A stretch of DNA of 30,928 nucleotides from positions 1-30,928 of IMG/VR virus record IMGVR_UViG_3300003108_000001. One strand, given 5' to 3'. The notes below the pieces were generated by a model. It was not told where the DNA came from. It saw only the letters and a program-made list of their open reading frames with translations, and did no database searches. Of the stretch, positions 5,520 to 13,861 are shown in pieces. A program made the position numbers and the translations under genes. Each line of letters begins with the position of its first letter. Position 1 is the stretch's first letter. Origin of the DNA: a virus.

Positions 5520-8213
5520 TCAAGCCCCTCCGTCGGTTAGTGATGCATCTAGGCGAACATCCAGCCCGCCGCCCTGCAGCATGGGCATTAGCTCAGTACG
5601 TAGCCGCTCCATCAGCCGATCGAGCAGCACCTCGTCACGCGCGGGGTCGCCGCTCGACTCGATCTTGATGTCAAACGTCGGTGAGATCGTGCGGTTATCG
5701 TTGTTCTCAGTGACTTCCCGCGCCGCATCCTCGGGAGACGCCACCCGGTTAGCTGCAATCAGCGCTTCCGGGGAGATCAGCGCCGGTTTCGGCATGCCCA
5801 CATGCGCGGCCGCATTCACGGCGGAAGGATCCAGCGCCGCCTTGGGCTTGTCGTCGCCGCCGGTTGCCCAGTTCCAGAATCCGCCGGCCTTTTCGCCGAT
5901 CCACTGGCCGGCACGCGAGCCAGCAACACCACCGATCAGGCCACCAGCCGCACCACCCACTGCCGTACCGACGCCCGGCAAAACCATCGTGCCAAGTGCT
6001 GCACCGGCACCCGCACCGGCCCAAGCACCCCCCAGCCCGCCGGTCATACTGCCGACTGCGCTACCAACGCCCTCAGCATCGCCCTCGCCTGCTGCATGAG
6101 CCGCTTGAGCAGCACCTCCCAGCAGCATCAGCGGCACCGCTGCACGGCCACCCCATCTCGCCACCCGGCTGTTGCTTGCCCGGTTGGCCAGGTCGCCCGC
6201 GCGCGATAGACCACCACGCCAACCACCACGCGCCGCATTACCAGCAGCAGGCGCAGCCGTTGAAGCCGCCCCGCCCACTGGGGCAAAGGACATCCCCGCC
6301 ATGCGTGTATTGGCAGCTGGCACGGTGGCTCGGCGCGGCGCACCACCTGTAGCACCGGCCGTTGCCCGGCCCGCTGTGCGGGCGCGACGCCCAGCCGCAC
6401 CGGCAGCGCCGCCACGGCCTAGCATGTTCATGGCCGCGTTTAAGCGCCGCGTGGCACCGTCTGCCGCGCGAGCCGTTTGAGCCTGTCGGGTATTCAGCCC
6501 TGAACGGGCATTGGCCAGCCGCGCGTAGTTCGCACCCTGGCCAAGCATCAGCTTGCCGAACTGGAGACCCAGCGCTGCCGTCTTGAGCGCGACGATGCCC
6601 GCCGCACCGGCGGCAAGCACGCCCACCAGCCCTTGGTTTTCCTCCGCGAAGTCAGCGACCAGATTGACCGCATCCGCCACCGGATTGGCCACCGCCTCAA
6701 AGGCAGGCAGCATTGCCGTGCCAACGATCGCGGTCAGTCGACCAAACGACGAGAGCGTGCGGTTCCAGGTGGTGCGCGACGTCTCGGAAAGCCCCGCCGC
6801 TTCTCGCGCCGATGAGCCCATCAGGGACTGCTCGTCGGCCACCAACGCAAACGCCTGGCGTAACGCATCGGTGTTGGCCAACAAGGGCATGATCGCGCCC
6901 TTGCTATCCTCGCCAAAGATCTGCGTTACCAGCGCCGAGAGCTGCTCAGGCGGTGCCTGCTGCAGCGCATCGATCACTTCAAGCGTGGTGCCCACAGCAT
7001 CCGACTGCATTGAGCTGGCGAGCGCTACCGAGTCGAAACCCAGCGTGGAAAGCGCCTGCTTTTGCGGGTTCGATGCTGCATCGCCTTTGGTCAGCGCACC
7101 GGTCAGGTTCTTCAGCGCCGTCGCCGACACCTCGCGGGTAGCACCGCCGTTGAGCAGCGCCGCCGAAAGGGCAGCGGTTTCAAGTTCGCTAAAGCCCGAC
7201 GACATCGCCACAGCGCCTTGGCGGCGCAATACATCAGCAATATCACCCGACTGGGCGTTGAAGGTGTTGCCCAGCTCATTGCTGGCATCGGCCAGCAGGT
7301 TGGCCCGCCCCTGGTCGAGCCCCATACCGGCACGCCACGCCATCAGCGTGTCACCGGCATCGTCAGCGCTCATATCAAACGCTGCCGCCATCGTCGCGGC
7401 GGTGCGCGTGAACGGCATCACCTCTTCGGAAGCGATGCCACCCTGGGCAGCCGACGCCTGAATACGGAACAGGTCGACCGCGCTCAGCTGGGCCGCAGCG
7501 AACTGCCGCTCGGTCGACATGCGCAGGTTGGCCGAGGCCATCGCCTGGATCTGCTCAGGCGTGACGCCGTTGGCCACCTTGGCGTATTCGGCCGCAGCGG
7601 TTTCAACGTCCATCGCCTGATTGATCGGGCGCGATGCGAGATAGCCCAGCGCTGCCGTTTCCACCGCTCTACCGCGAAGGTCTGCCCTAGCGTTACGGTT
7701 CGCATCGATACGGCCTTGAGCGTCACGCACGGCGTCCAGGCGGCCACGCTGGCTTTGCAAAGCGCCGTTCGCGCTCTCGATCGAGCGCTCCAGGCGTCGC
7801 TGCTCTTCGGCCAGGTTGTTGGTATCAACACCGGCATCCGACAGCGATCGGCTAACGCGACCCAACTCATTGCGGTGGCCACGCTCGGCGCTTTCCAGCG
7901 TTTTAACCTTGGCAGTGGCGCGATCATAAGCCCGCGTCAGCCGCTGGCTGGGGTTCTCAGCCTCGCTCATCTCCCGAGCAAGCCTGGCTTGCTCGGTGCG
8001 CGCGGACGTCAGCTCGGTCGCCGTCTCCCCAAGCTTGCGCTGCAGGCGGTCGTAACCGTCGACATCACGCGCCGCGCGGTTGAGCTCGCGCAGTTCCTTC
8101 TGCTGGTCACGCACCGCATCAGCAACGTCTTCAGAGACACCCTCAAAAGCGCGAAACGTACTGCTGAAGGCATCCTGGGCAGCGAGCCGGATAGAATATC
8201 TGGATTCAGCCAC
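5520..8213 (-). CDS. T: Tail tape measure protein (P2 GpT-like)
   Basis: At 897 residues this sets tail length and spans the tube lumen. The N-terminal ~190 residues are a long coiled coil with many Arg, Glu and Gln. A TP901-type tape measure core follows, with hydrophobic segments near residues 525-550 and 690-705 and a Gly/Ala-rich membrane-active stretch near 715-760. The C-terminal ~120 residues are soluble. The start is GTG at 8213, chosen because CGAGGAGGG lies ~8 nt upstream. The gene follows the frameshifted tail chaperone, the standard position for a tape measure in caudoviruses. Confidence 0.93.
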   Translation of the reverse strand: MAESRYSIRLAAQDAFSSTFRAFEGVSEDVADAVRDQQKELRELNRAARDVDGYDRLQRKLGETATELTSARTEQARLAREMSEAENPSQRLTRAYDRATAKVKTLESAERGHRNELGRVSRSLSDAGVDTNNLAEEQRRLERSIESANGALQSQRGRLDAVRDAQGRIDANRNARADLRGRAVETAALGYLASRPINQAMDVETAAAEYAKVANGVTPEQIQAMASANLRMSTERQFAAAQLSAVDLFRIQASAAQGGIASEEVMPFTRTAATMAAAFDMSADDAGDTLMAWRAGMGLDQGRANLLADASNELGNTFNAQSGDIADVLRRQGAVAMSSGFSELETAALSAALLNGGATREVSATALKNLTGALTKGDAASNPQKQALSTLGFDSVALASSMQSDAVGTTLEVIDALQQAPPEQLSALVTQIFGEDSKGAIMPLLANTDALRQAFALVADEQSLMGSSAREAAGLSETSRTTWNRTLSSFGRLTAIVGTAMLPAFEAVANPVADAVNLVADFAEENQGLVGVLAAGAAGIVALKTAALGLQFGKLMLGQGANYARLANARSGLNTRQAQTARAADGATRRLNAAMNMLGRGGAAGAAGRRARTAGRATAGATGGAPRRATVPAANTRMAGMSFAPVGGAASTAAPAAGNAARGGWRGGLSRAGDLANRASNSRVARWGGRAAVPLMLLGGAAQAAHAAGEGDAEGVGSAVGSMTGGLGGAWAGAGAGAALGTMVLPGVGTAVGGAAGGLIGGVAGSRAGQWIGEKAGGFWNWATGGDDKPKAALDPSAVNAAAHVGMPKPALISPEALIAANRVASPEDAAREVTENNDNRTISPTFDIKIESSGDPARDEVLLDRLMERLRTELMPMLQGGGLDVRLDASLTDGGA

Positions 8214-8216
8214 GCG

Positions 8217-8998
8217 CTACCCTCCTCGGCGTTTAGGGTTGAGCCGCTGCACCGCTAATTCGTAGCGGCGCATGGCTTTGTCAGGTTTCCACGACAGGAT
8301 CTCGGCTTCGCTAACGTGGTAAACCAGAGGGATCACATCGGTCAGCGTGTCGATGTCACGCCGCAAAAATAATCCCCCGTGTCGGCCAAAAAACGGGTAA
8401 TCCTCGCCTGAATTTGATTCCAGTCAGGCAACGACAACCGGCCCAGCTCCTCGCGGGAAAGCCCGGTGCAGTGCATGTTGATGAATAGATTCTGATCTTC
8501 AATATCGGTCTTCTTCTCCATCAGGATCGTTGCCTCAAGGGCGGGCACTTCCAGAGTGACCTGATAGATCAAACCGCCATCATCACTGGTGATCGGCACC
8601 AGTAGCTTAGGCGCGTCAGGGTCGGTAATTTCGAGGTATTCATGGTCGTTAATCTGGCGGTAATCGTTGGGATCGTTGTACTCAGGCCACTCCGGATCAG
8701 TGATCTTGAGGAACTCCTCCGCGCTGATTGTTCTAAACTCGTCGGCATTTTTACCGCTCATCTTGCGCAGCCATTCAGCCAGGCTATTAAAGTCAGGCCG
8801 CTTGAGCGTCTTGATCACTTTCTCCGGCAGCCCGGTGGCCAGCGTGGCCATCGCAACGAACTGCTGGGTGCCGTCTTTCAGCGGCAAAACGTGCTTATCA
8901 TATTCAGCTTTGGTAACTGCACGCAGCGGCAGCTTTTCAAGGCGCGCACCATCGTGATCGATCGGCCACGTCAGGGTGATAGGTTCGGGCTTCCACAT
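8217..8998 (-). CDS. Tail assembly chaperone long form E+E' made by -1 frameshift
   Basis: The short frame has a heptamer T TTT TTG (minus strand, 8393-8387) set exactly in the X XXY YYZ phase. A -1 slip there leads into an open frame that runs to TAG at 8219-8217 and adds 56 residues, including LFLRRDIDTLTDVIPL and WKPDKAMRRYELAVQRL. The fusion would be about 260 residues. P2 gene E uses the same TTTTTTG heptamer to make E+E', and the location directly before the tape measure gene is the universal place for this event. The extension is clearly protein-like and ends in the ribosome site of the tape measure gene. Confidence 0.85.
8342..8998 (-). CDS. E: Tail assembly chaperone, short form (GpE-like)
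   Basis: The unshifted product is 218 residues: an N-terminal beta part (ITLTWPIDHDGARLEKLPLR), helical segments including TLATGLPEKVIKTL, and a C-terminal helix ending near the slip site. It is longer than P2 GpE because an insert rich in Asp/Pro (ITDPEWPEYNDPNDY and ITDPDAPKLL, about residues 95-135) splits it; that insert holds two copies of an 'EFLKITDP / EYLEITDP' motif. The protein would coat the tape measure during assembly. Start ATG 8998 follows a terminator. Confidence 0.85.
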   Translation of the reverse strand: MWKPEPITLTWPIDHDGARLEKLPLRAVTKAEYDKHVLPLKDGTQQFVAMATLATGLPEKVIKTLKRPDFNSLAEWLRKMSGKNADEFRTISAEEFLKITDPEWPEYNDPNDYRQINDHEYLEITDPDAPKLLVPITSDDGGLIYQVTLEVPALEATILMEKKTDIEDQNLFINMHCTGLSREELGRLSLPDWNQIQARITRFLADTGDYFCGVTSTR

Positions 8999-9021
8999 TG
9001 GTCAGGATCCTTCAGGCAGAC

Positions 9022-9060
9022 AAAAAGAAACGCCGCCCCGGCACTAAGGTCGGGGCGGCG
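9022..9060 (-). terminator. Terminator between tail tube and tail chaperone genes
   Basis: A GC-rich 9-bp stem (9031-9039 with 9052-9060) is followed on the minus strand by TTTCTTTTT (9030-9022). It lies between the highly expressed tube gene and the chaperone and would lower downstream transcription unless antitermination is active. Confidence 0.85.
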
Positions 9061-9080
9061 CAGATAGCAGTGAGGTGGAT

Positions 9081-9581
9081 TTATACTTCAGCGGCGCGTC
9101 GGTGAGCTTCCATCATGTCACCACTGCCGAGATCGACTACCTGAGTACGCACGTTGATGTTGTGAATCAACGTATCGCCTTCGGTACGTTTGCTGGCGAT
9201 CACAGCCAGCTCGACCGTTCGCTGCGGGAACTCGCCCATCTTGACCGCGCGCGACTCCACTTTTTTGACCGTGCCAGTGATCTCGTGCTTAACCGAGACG
9301 GCTTCGCCCTCTTCGGTTTCCCAGGACTCGCGCACGTAGAGCTCGACATCCTCACCGGTCGGCGGGTTAAGGTCGGCAAACATCGCCGAGTCTGCACCGG
9401 TGAGCACGATCGAAGCAGTCATGTTCTCTAGCCCGACCATCAATTCGCGCGAAACGAAGCGACCACCGCGCGAGGCTTCCATCGTCTTTTCTATGTTGGT
9501 CGGAGTGAACTCCTCGATCTCCTCAAGGAGCGGGTAGCCCTGGAATGTGCCCGCTAGTAGGCGGCGTGTACGTTCAGCCAT
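9081..9581 (-). CDS. FII: Major tail tube protein (P2 FII-like)
   Basis: This 166-residue protein has the P2/Mu tail tube pattern: an N-terminal LEEIEEFTPTNIEKTMEASR region, a beta-rich middle (ASIVLTGAD), and HEITGTVKKVESRAVKMGE with the strand pair of the tube fold. It forms the inner tube of the contractile tail. It directly follows the sheath gene with a 8-nt overlap and is followed by a terminator, both as in P2. Confidence 0.92.
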   Translation of the reverse strand: MAERTRRLLAGTFQGYPLLEEIEEFTPTNIEKTMEASRGGRFVSRELMVGLENMTASIVLTGADSAMFADLNPPTGEDVELYVRESWETEEGEAVSVKHEITGTVKKVESRAVKMGEFPQRTVELAVIASKRTEGDTLIHNINVRTQVVDLGSGDMMEAHRRAAEV

Positions 9582-10764
9582 TGAGCATGCTCTCCACGAA
9601 GGTGCCGATCAGGTCTTCAGACGCGTTCAGCTGATAGACCATGTGTTCATTTGGCGAGTAACGCGCGTAGTTCAGCACGATGTACCAGGTGCCGTTGCGG
9701 TACTCGTCGACGGTGTTCAAGGTTGGGTGCAGGTAGCACTCGAAAATCGGCAGCACGCCCTGGGCCACCAAGTTCTGCCCAAAGTTGTCGATCCGGCGCA
9801 GCTCTTGGCGCATAAACGCCATGTCGAGGTTTTTGGCCATCGCTTTCTGTGCCGTTTTGCACAGCTTCCGGCCGATCTCGTCAGCAAGGCCCGTGTGCGA
9901 GATGAACGATCCATCCAGCGCTCGGTTGCCGATCAGCGAGAAACCACCCAGCGAGGTGCGCGCGAAGTAGCTCACGCCAAAACGGTTGAGCAAGTCGCCC
10001 TCGTGCGTTTTATCCAGGATGTTGTAATCGATATCCCGGCTCACGCCGTCGATGTACACGCCCTGGTTGCCTGGGCTCTCCCACGGCTTCACTGCTGCAA
10101 AGCAGCCCATGGCCATCGTGCTGGGCGGCACGAAGATCTGACCTAGCGCTGCTTTGGAGTACACCTGGCACTGCTGGTAGGCCATGTAAACGCCTTCGTA
10201 GCCAAGCCCCGGACCGCCTAACGTCTCGCTAAAGGCGGTAATTCCCGACACCGCTTCGTCTGGTGCGTCGACCAGCACCCGCGCGCGGATCCGGCGCCCC
10301 ATGCTGGCCAGCGCATCGATGACTTCTTTTTGGTGACTGAAGCCCGGCGCGGCGATGACATTCGGCACCTCGGCAGCGGTAGGGATCGCAGAGATACCGG
10401 TCTTTTGACCGCTCTCGACATCAATGCCGCCGATGATCTTGGCCGTGGTGGCCGCGAGGTCTGGCTCGCCTTCGGCGGTGGTCGCCTCTTCAACGATAAT
10501 CACGTACTGGACGCACTGGGCTTTCTTCAGCGTCTGCGAAACGGCATGAAACAACGTGCCCGCCTCTTCACCGACGGTGTCCAGCAGCGCTGCGTCTTTC
10601 GTGTTCGCAATGCGGATCGGCACGTTCAACGGCAGGCTGGCATCACGATCAGGCGCGGTACCCACCCAGCCAGGGATCGTGCCCGAGAGCGGTCCCATCG
10701 GCGCTGGCGGCTCGGTCGTATTGATCGAGATGCCGTTGTGGTCAAAATTTGGAATCTCAGCCAT
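9574..10764 (-). CDS. FI: Major tail sheath protein (P2 FI-like)
   Basis: At 396 residues this has the size of the P2 sheath. Family features include the segment ANTKDAALLDTVGEEAGTLFHAV, the central GFSHQKEVIDAL region, a VPPSTMAMGCFAAVKPWESPG block, and the C-terminal MVYQLNASEDL strand. It proves a contractile tail (myovirus). It is adjacent to the tube gene. Start ATG 10764 lies 3 nt beyond the preceding small gene. Confidence 0.94.
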   Translation of the reverse strand: MAEIPNFDHNGISINTTEPPAPMGPLSGTIPGWVGTAPDRDASLPLNVPIRIANTKDAALLDTVGEEAGTLFHAVSQTLKKAQCVQYVIIVEEATTAEGEPDLAATTAKIIGGIDVESGQKTGISAIPTAAEVPNVIAAPGFSHQKEVIDALASMGRRIRARVLVDAPDEAVSGITAFSETLGGPGLGYEGVYMAYQQCQVYSKAALGQIFVPPSTMAMGCFAAVKPWESPGNQGVYIDGVSRDIDYNILDKTHEGDLLNRFGVSYFARTSLGGFSLIGNRALDGSFISHTGLADEIGRKLCKTAQKAMAKNLDMAFMRQELRRIDNFGQNLVAQGVLPIFECYLHPTLNTVDEYRNGTWYIVLNYARYSPNEHMVYQLNASEDLIGTFVESMLNG

Positions 10765-10767
10765 CGG

Positions 10768-10956
10768 TTACTTGCCTTTCTTAGCGGCCGCGACGGCCGT
10801 AGTGGGTTTAACCGGCTGCAGGCGCCCTGCGCGCACGAGCTGCTCGGCTTCACAACGCAGGAGCTCAAGCTCCTGGCCTTTCTGCGTCCAGTGCCCGCCC
10901 TTATGGGGGAACGGAACGACGACGCGGTATTTGCGACGGTTTTGGCTATCAGCCAT
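10768..10956 (-). CDS. Small hypothetical protein upstream of sheath, 62 aa
   Basis: I chose ATG 10956 because CTGGAG lies ~8 nt upstream; a longer GTG start at 10974 would begin inside that ribosome site. The product is basic, with RRKYRVVVPFPHKGGHWTQKG, then a helix LLRCEAEQLVRAGRLQ and a Lys/Ala tail. The HWTQKG...AEQLV...GRL arrangement resembles small head- or tail-associated phage proteins with a winged or SH3-like core, but I cannot assign it. It sits just downstream of a terminator and 3 nt ahead of the sheath gene, suggesting co-transcription with the tail genes. Confidence 0.7.
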   Translation of the reverse strand: MADSQNRRKYRVVVPFPHKGGHWTQKGQELELLRCEAEQLVRAGRLQPVKPTTAVAAAKKGK

Positions 10957-10973
10957 TGGGCTTTCTCCAGGCA

Positions 10974-10995
10974 CAAAAAAACCGCCATTAGGCGG
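10974..10995 (-). terminator. Terminator after the DUF4376 gene
   Basis: CCGCC / GGCGG (10982-10986 with 10991-10995, loop of 4) is followed on the minus strand by seven T. It separates the tail fibre genes from the sheath block. The stem is short, so it is probably leaky. Confidence 0.75.
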
Positions 10996-11020
10996 GTCGG
11001 TGTAGTTCAGTGGTTAAGCG

Positions 11021-11647
11021 TCAGCCGGTGGTGGCTTCCGCTTCCAGCGCTGCTGCGTTGAGTGCTTCCAGCGCTGCGGCAAACTCCGCTGCGATGTTGA
11101 TTGCATGCAGTGCTTCAGCACCTTCGGCGGCGTTAATTTTCTCACTGACGCGGCGCTCGGCCGTGAAACACGGCTGCACATGCCAGGCCACTGCTTTAGC
11201 AATTGGGGTGATCTCGTCGAGCGTGATCGTGACCCAGCCGTTTTCGCCTTTGAAGTCGGCGGTCGTCAGAAAATTATCGCGCAGCGTGGTGTAAGCGGCG
11301 TTTACTTGTGCCTGGCTTTCGCGATCGGTGAGTATGCGTGAGCCGTCGGGCAGCGTTACGCCACCGGTTTCGATCTGGAAACGATGGTCGGCTAGCTCTT
11401 GCAAGCGCACCGCGCGGCGCTGCTCGATGAGCTTGGCCCACTCTTCAGTGCTGATCTCGCGCAGTACGCCTGGCACGTCGATCTGGCGGTCGTTAGCGAC
11501 CAAACCGAAGTAGTGCGCGGGGTTGCTGCCTTCCCACCATAGAATAGTGATGTTCTCCACGGGGTCGGCGGGGCCATGGCGGGCTGGGTATTCCGTAGCG
11601 GGGCGTCCGTCGCGGGCGTCCACTTTGACAAATTCAATGGGTTTCAT
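11021..11647 (-). CDS. DUF4376 tail-fibre-associated protein
   Basis: The C-terminal two thirds carry the DUF4376 pattern: LPDGSRILTDRESQAQVNAAY, then WVTITLDEITPIAKAVAWHV and a helical CFTAERRVSEKINAAEG end, followed by an Ala/Glu-rich tail. The N-terminal ~60 residues resemble the short start domain of tail fibre accessory proteins. Proteins of this kind lie next to tail fibre genes and are thought to be fibre assembly or fibre tip proteins. The gene follows the fibre gene by 12 nt here, which supports that role. The exact function is not known. Confidence 0.8.
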   Translation of the reverse strand: MKPIEFVKVDARDGRPATEYPARHGPADPVENITILWWEGSNPAHYFGLVANDRQIDVPGVLREISTEEWAKLIEQRRAVRLQELADHRFQIETGGVTLPDGSRILTDRESQAQVNAAYTTLRDNFLTTADFKGENGWVTITLDEITPIAKAVAWHVQPCFTAERRVSEKINAAEGAEALHAINIAAEFAAALEALNAAALEAEATTG

Positions 11648-11659
11648 GGATCACCTCGA

Positions 11660-13858
11660 TTAGATGTAATGTCGGCGGACAGCGCGGAAATAATCTGTGT
11701 TGCCCTTGTTCCCTGTGTAATGCCGTCCATCCGTGAAGCCAAAGCGATTCGCGCTAGCTCCTGCGGTCGTTCCCCAGTGCCATGCTGATTCAATGGCTTC
11801 ATTACCACCGGCTGTAAAGCCGGGGACTGTCGTTCGCCCAGGACTGTTGGTGGTGTAATCCTCAGTCGGGGGAATAATAAGATCACTGCCCCCCACTGAT
11901 GTAGCAAGATTGTTGCTGTCTGTGGTCGGTTTGAAATTCCAGTACAGCGCCATTGCCTCATCAGGCGTGGGGAGCCTCCAGTCTTCGTGCCCGCCCGTCG
12001 TCATCGAGTTACAAAACCCATCAGCTCCATACCACGTGACATTACCACTGGGCTCTCCCTCGGCCTTCGGAGAGATCACCAGCGCGTACTCCAAACCCTG
12101 TTCATCAAGCATTCGCGACACGAAATAACCGCCACCAAATGGCACGCCCGCCTCGCCCGATTCAGGTACGAACGAGGCGGACGTCGTGAACGAAAAAGCA
12201 TTAGACCAAGCGCTGGCAGGGAGGCTCTCGCCGATATGCCGCACCTCTACGGTGTAGGTCATCGACTCTTGCAGCAAACCCGCTGGAATCGCGATGCCAG
12301 TTTTGTTTGCGCTGTCGTTGAGCTTTTCCCAGACCACGTTGCCCTGGCTGTCACTCACTCTCCATGAGGTGGCGAAGTGTGTATCGCTACCGGCTGGGTC
12401 GGTGGCAAACGCGCTGCACTCCAGCACCGGCGACTCGGGCTGATTGGTTGCGCCGTCTACCGGGGCGGTAATGCTGGGCGTGACGATGTATTGATCAGTC
12501 GTTTCAAACTCCACCACGGCTGACCACGCAGACGCGCCGAGGCTTGCGCCGTTATAGCGTGCGCGGGCGTAGTACTGGGTTGTTTTGTCCAGTACGCCAG
12601 CGGGTACGCCGATGCTTGTTAGGTTGCCCTCATTCGCGGCGCTTTCCCAAACGATGGTCGTGAACGCGGCATCGCTGGCGATCTGCCAATCACTGGTCGC
12701 GTGGGCGTCGTAGTCGCCTGGGTAGGTGCGAAACGCGGTGGCTTGCAGTGTGGGCGATAGCTCGACACCGGTCGCGCCATTACTTGGCCCGGTTAGCTCG
12801 GGCGCTGCAACGGTCGGCGCGCCGACTGCCAGCGGATACGTCACCCCGGCGTTGTCGCGGGTAATGTTGAGGTCTAACGATCCATCGGGTTCGCTGGCAT
12901 CGAGCGTTAGCGTGATGGTGCCACTGCTGCGGCTGACGGTGCCCCGGCTGGCGGTCACTTCGTACTGGGCGAATCCGTCATAGTCAGTGATGGTGTAGGT
13001 GTTGACGCTCTCGGGAAAGATGAGGTCGGGACCATCAAGCGACACGCGGGGTAACACCAGTTCGCCCACTTCTTCATTTCGCACGAACAGGACTTCGTCA
13101 CCGGCGTTTAGCTCGGCCGCAAAGCGCATTTGTGTTTCGCCGAGCGGTTCCCAGCCGCTACGCGGGACGCGCTGGCCGTTGACGTAGGCGGCCATGCCGC
13201 GCGTGCTGACGATGGCGAGGCTAAAGGCGCGCTGACCGGCGACCGCGACGCGGCGTTCTTCGAGGGATTCCACCGCGACATTGATGCCTTCTTCTGGATC
13301 GAACCATTCGACATCGCCGTCGGTGTTTGAGCGCTTGCGGGCGAGCTGATGAGTCAGGCCGCCCACCGGCATTAGCTGCGGACGGATGACATCGATGTCT
13401 TGCTTTGTCGCTATCGTGATGTAGTCGTTGATGACGGCAGTGACGTTTTGCGCGTTGCCGACCACGGTGTAGAGATCAAAGACGTTTTCGACCAGCGTGG
13501 CACCGCCACCGGCGGGCAGGAAGTCCGGCTGGTTGCCTGCGTTGGTGTAGCTGTAGAGCTGCTCTTCGCCGGTGTCCGGGTCTTCGGCAAAGACGCCCAT
13601 TTCACGCACGAAAAATCCGTTGGTCAACGACTCATTGGTCATGATGACGCGCATGCGGGAGGTGCCGTCGCCAACAACCTCAAAATCTTGGATGCTGAGC
13701 GAAAGCAGCTCATTGCTTAGCTCGCTCATGGCGTCCGGTGCGCTGGTGGAGCCATCGCCCAGCCCGACGCGGGTAAATTTGAGCGCCGCGCCGATCTGCG
13801 CTTTTGTTTGTAGATTGCGGCCTGCGGTGGTTAAGACCAAGCCGGGAAAATTTGCCAT
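11660..13858 (-). CDS. H: Tail fibre / receptor-binding protein (P2 GpH-like N-terminus)
   Basis: The 732-residue protein has a phage tail-collar N-terminus (about residues 1-150: LTTAGRNLQTKAQIGAAL, FVREMGVFAEDPDTGEEQLY) that joins the baseplate. Then come a beta region, two related Ig/fibronectin-like repeats (about 355-455 and 465-555, each starting 'P.(D/S)GAT..... SP.L...AF' and ending in SAWS....F.TT), and a C-terminal ~170-residue domain with DWRLPTPDEAM and an end YFRAVRRHYI. That end is the Lcl/DUF1566 C-type-lectin-like fold, a likely receptor-binding head. It follows gene I as in P2. The adhesin-like end is probably the host-range determinant. Confidence 0.88.
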   Translation of the reverse strand: MANFPGLVLTTAGRNLQTKAQIGAALKFTRVGLGDGSTSAPDAMSELSNELLSLSIQDFEVVGDGTSRMRVIMTNESLTNGFFVREMGVFAEDPDTGEEQLYSYTNAGNQPDFLPAGGGATLVENVFDLYTVVGNAQNVTAVINDYITIATKQDIDVIRPQLMPVGGLTHQLARKRSNTDGDVEWFDPEEGINVAVESLEERRVAVAGQRAFSLAIVSTRGMAAYVNGQRVPRSGWEPLGETQMRFAAELNAGDEVLFVRNEEVGELVLPRVSLDGPDLIFPESVNTYTITDYDGFAQYEVTASRGTVSRSSGTITLTLDASEPDGSLDLNITRDNAGVTYPLAVGAPTVAAPELTGPSNGATGVELSPTLQATAFRTYPGDYDAHATSDWQIASDAAFTTIVWESAANEGNLTSIGVPAGVLDKTTQYYARARYNGASLGASAWSAVVEFETTDQYIVTPSITAPVDGATNQPESPVLECSAFATDPAGSDTHFATSWRVSDSQGNVVWEKLNDSANKTGIAIPAGLLQESMTYTVEVRHIGESLPASAWSNAFSFTTSASFVPESGEAGVPFGGGYFVSRMLDEQGLEYALVISPKAEGEPSGNVTWYGADGFCNSMTTGGHEDWRLPTPDEAMALYWNFKPTTDSNNLATSVGGSDLIIPPTEDYTTNSPGRTTVPGFTAGGNEAIESAWHWGTTAGASANRFGFTDGRHYTGNKGNTDYFRAVRRHYI

Positions 13859-13861
13859 TGG

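Noticed and set aside
7062-8258. 398-codon plus-strand frame opposite the tape measure gene
   Set aside because: It is antisense to a strongly supported gene, with Arg/Gly/His-rich composition typical of a shadow frame in GC-rich DNA.
10997-11020. Stretch GTGTAGTTCAGTGGTTAAGCG resembling the D-arm side of a tRNA
   Set aside because: No anticodon arm, T-arm or matching 3' acceptor follows; the sequence continues into the end of the DUF4376 gene. Probably coincidence, or at most a short tRNA fragment.
11660-12170. Tail fibre C-terminus as the variable region of a diversity-generating retroelement
   Set aside because: No reverse transcriptase, accessory gene or template repeat is present in the window, so the lectin-like fold alone is not enough.
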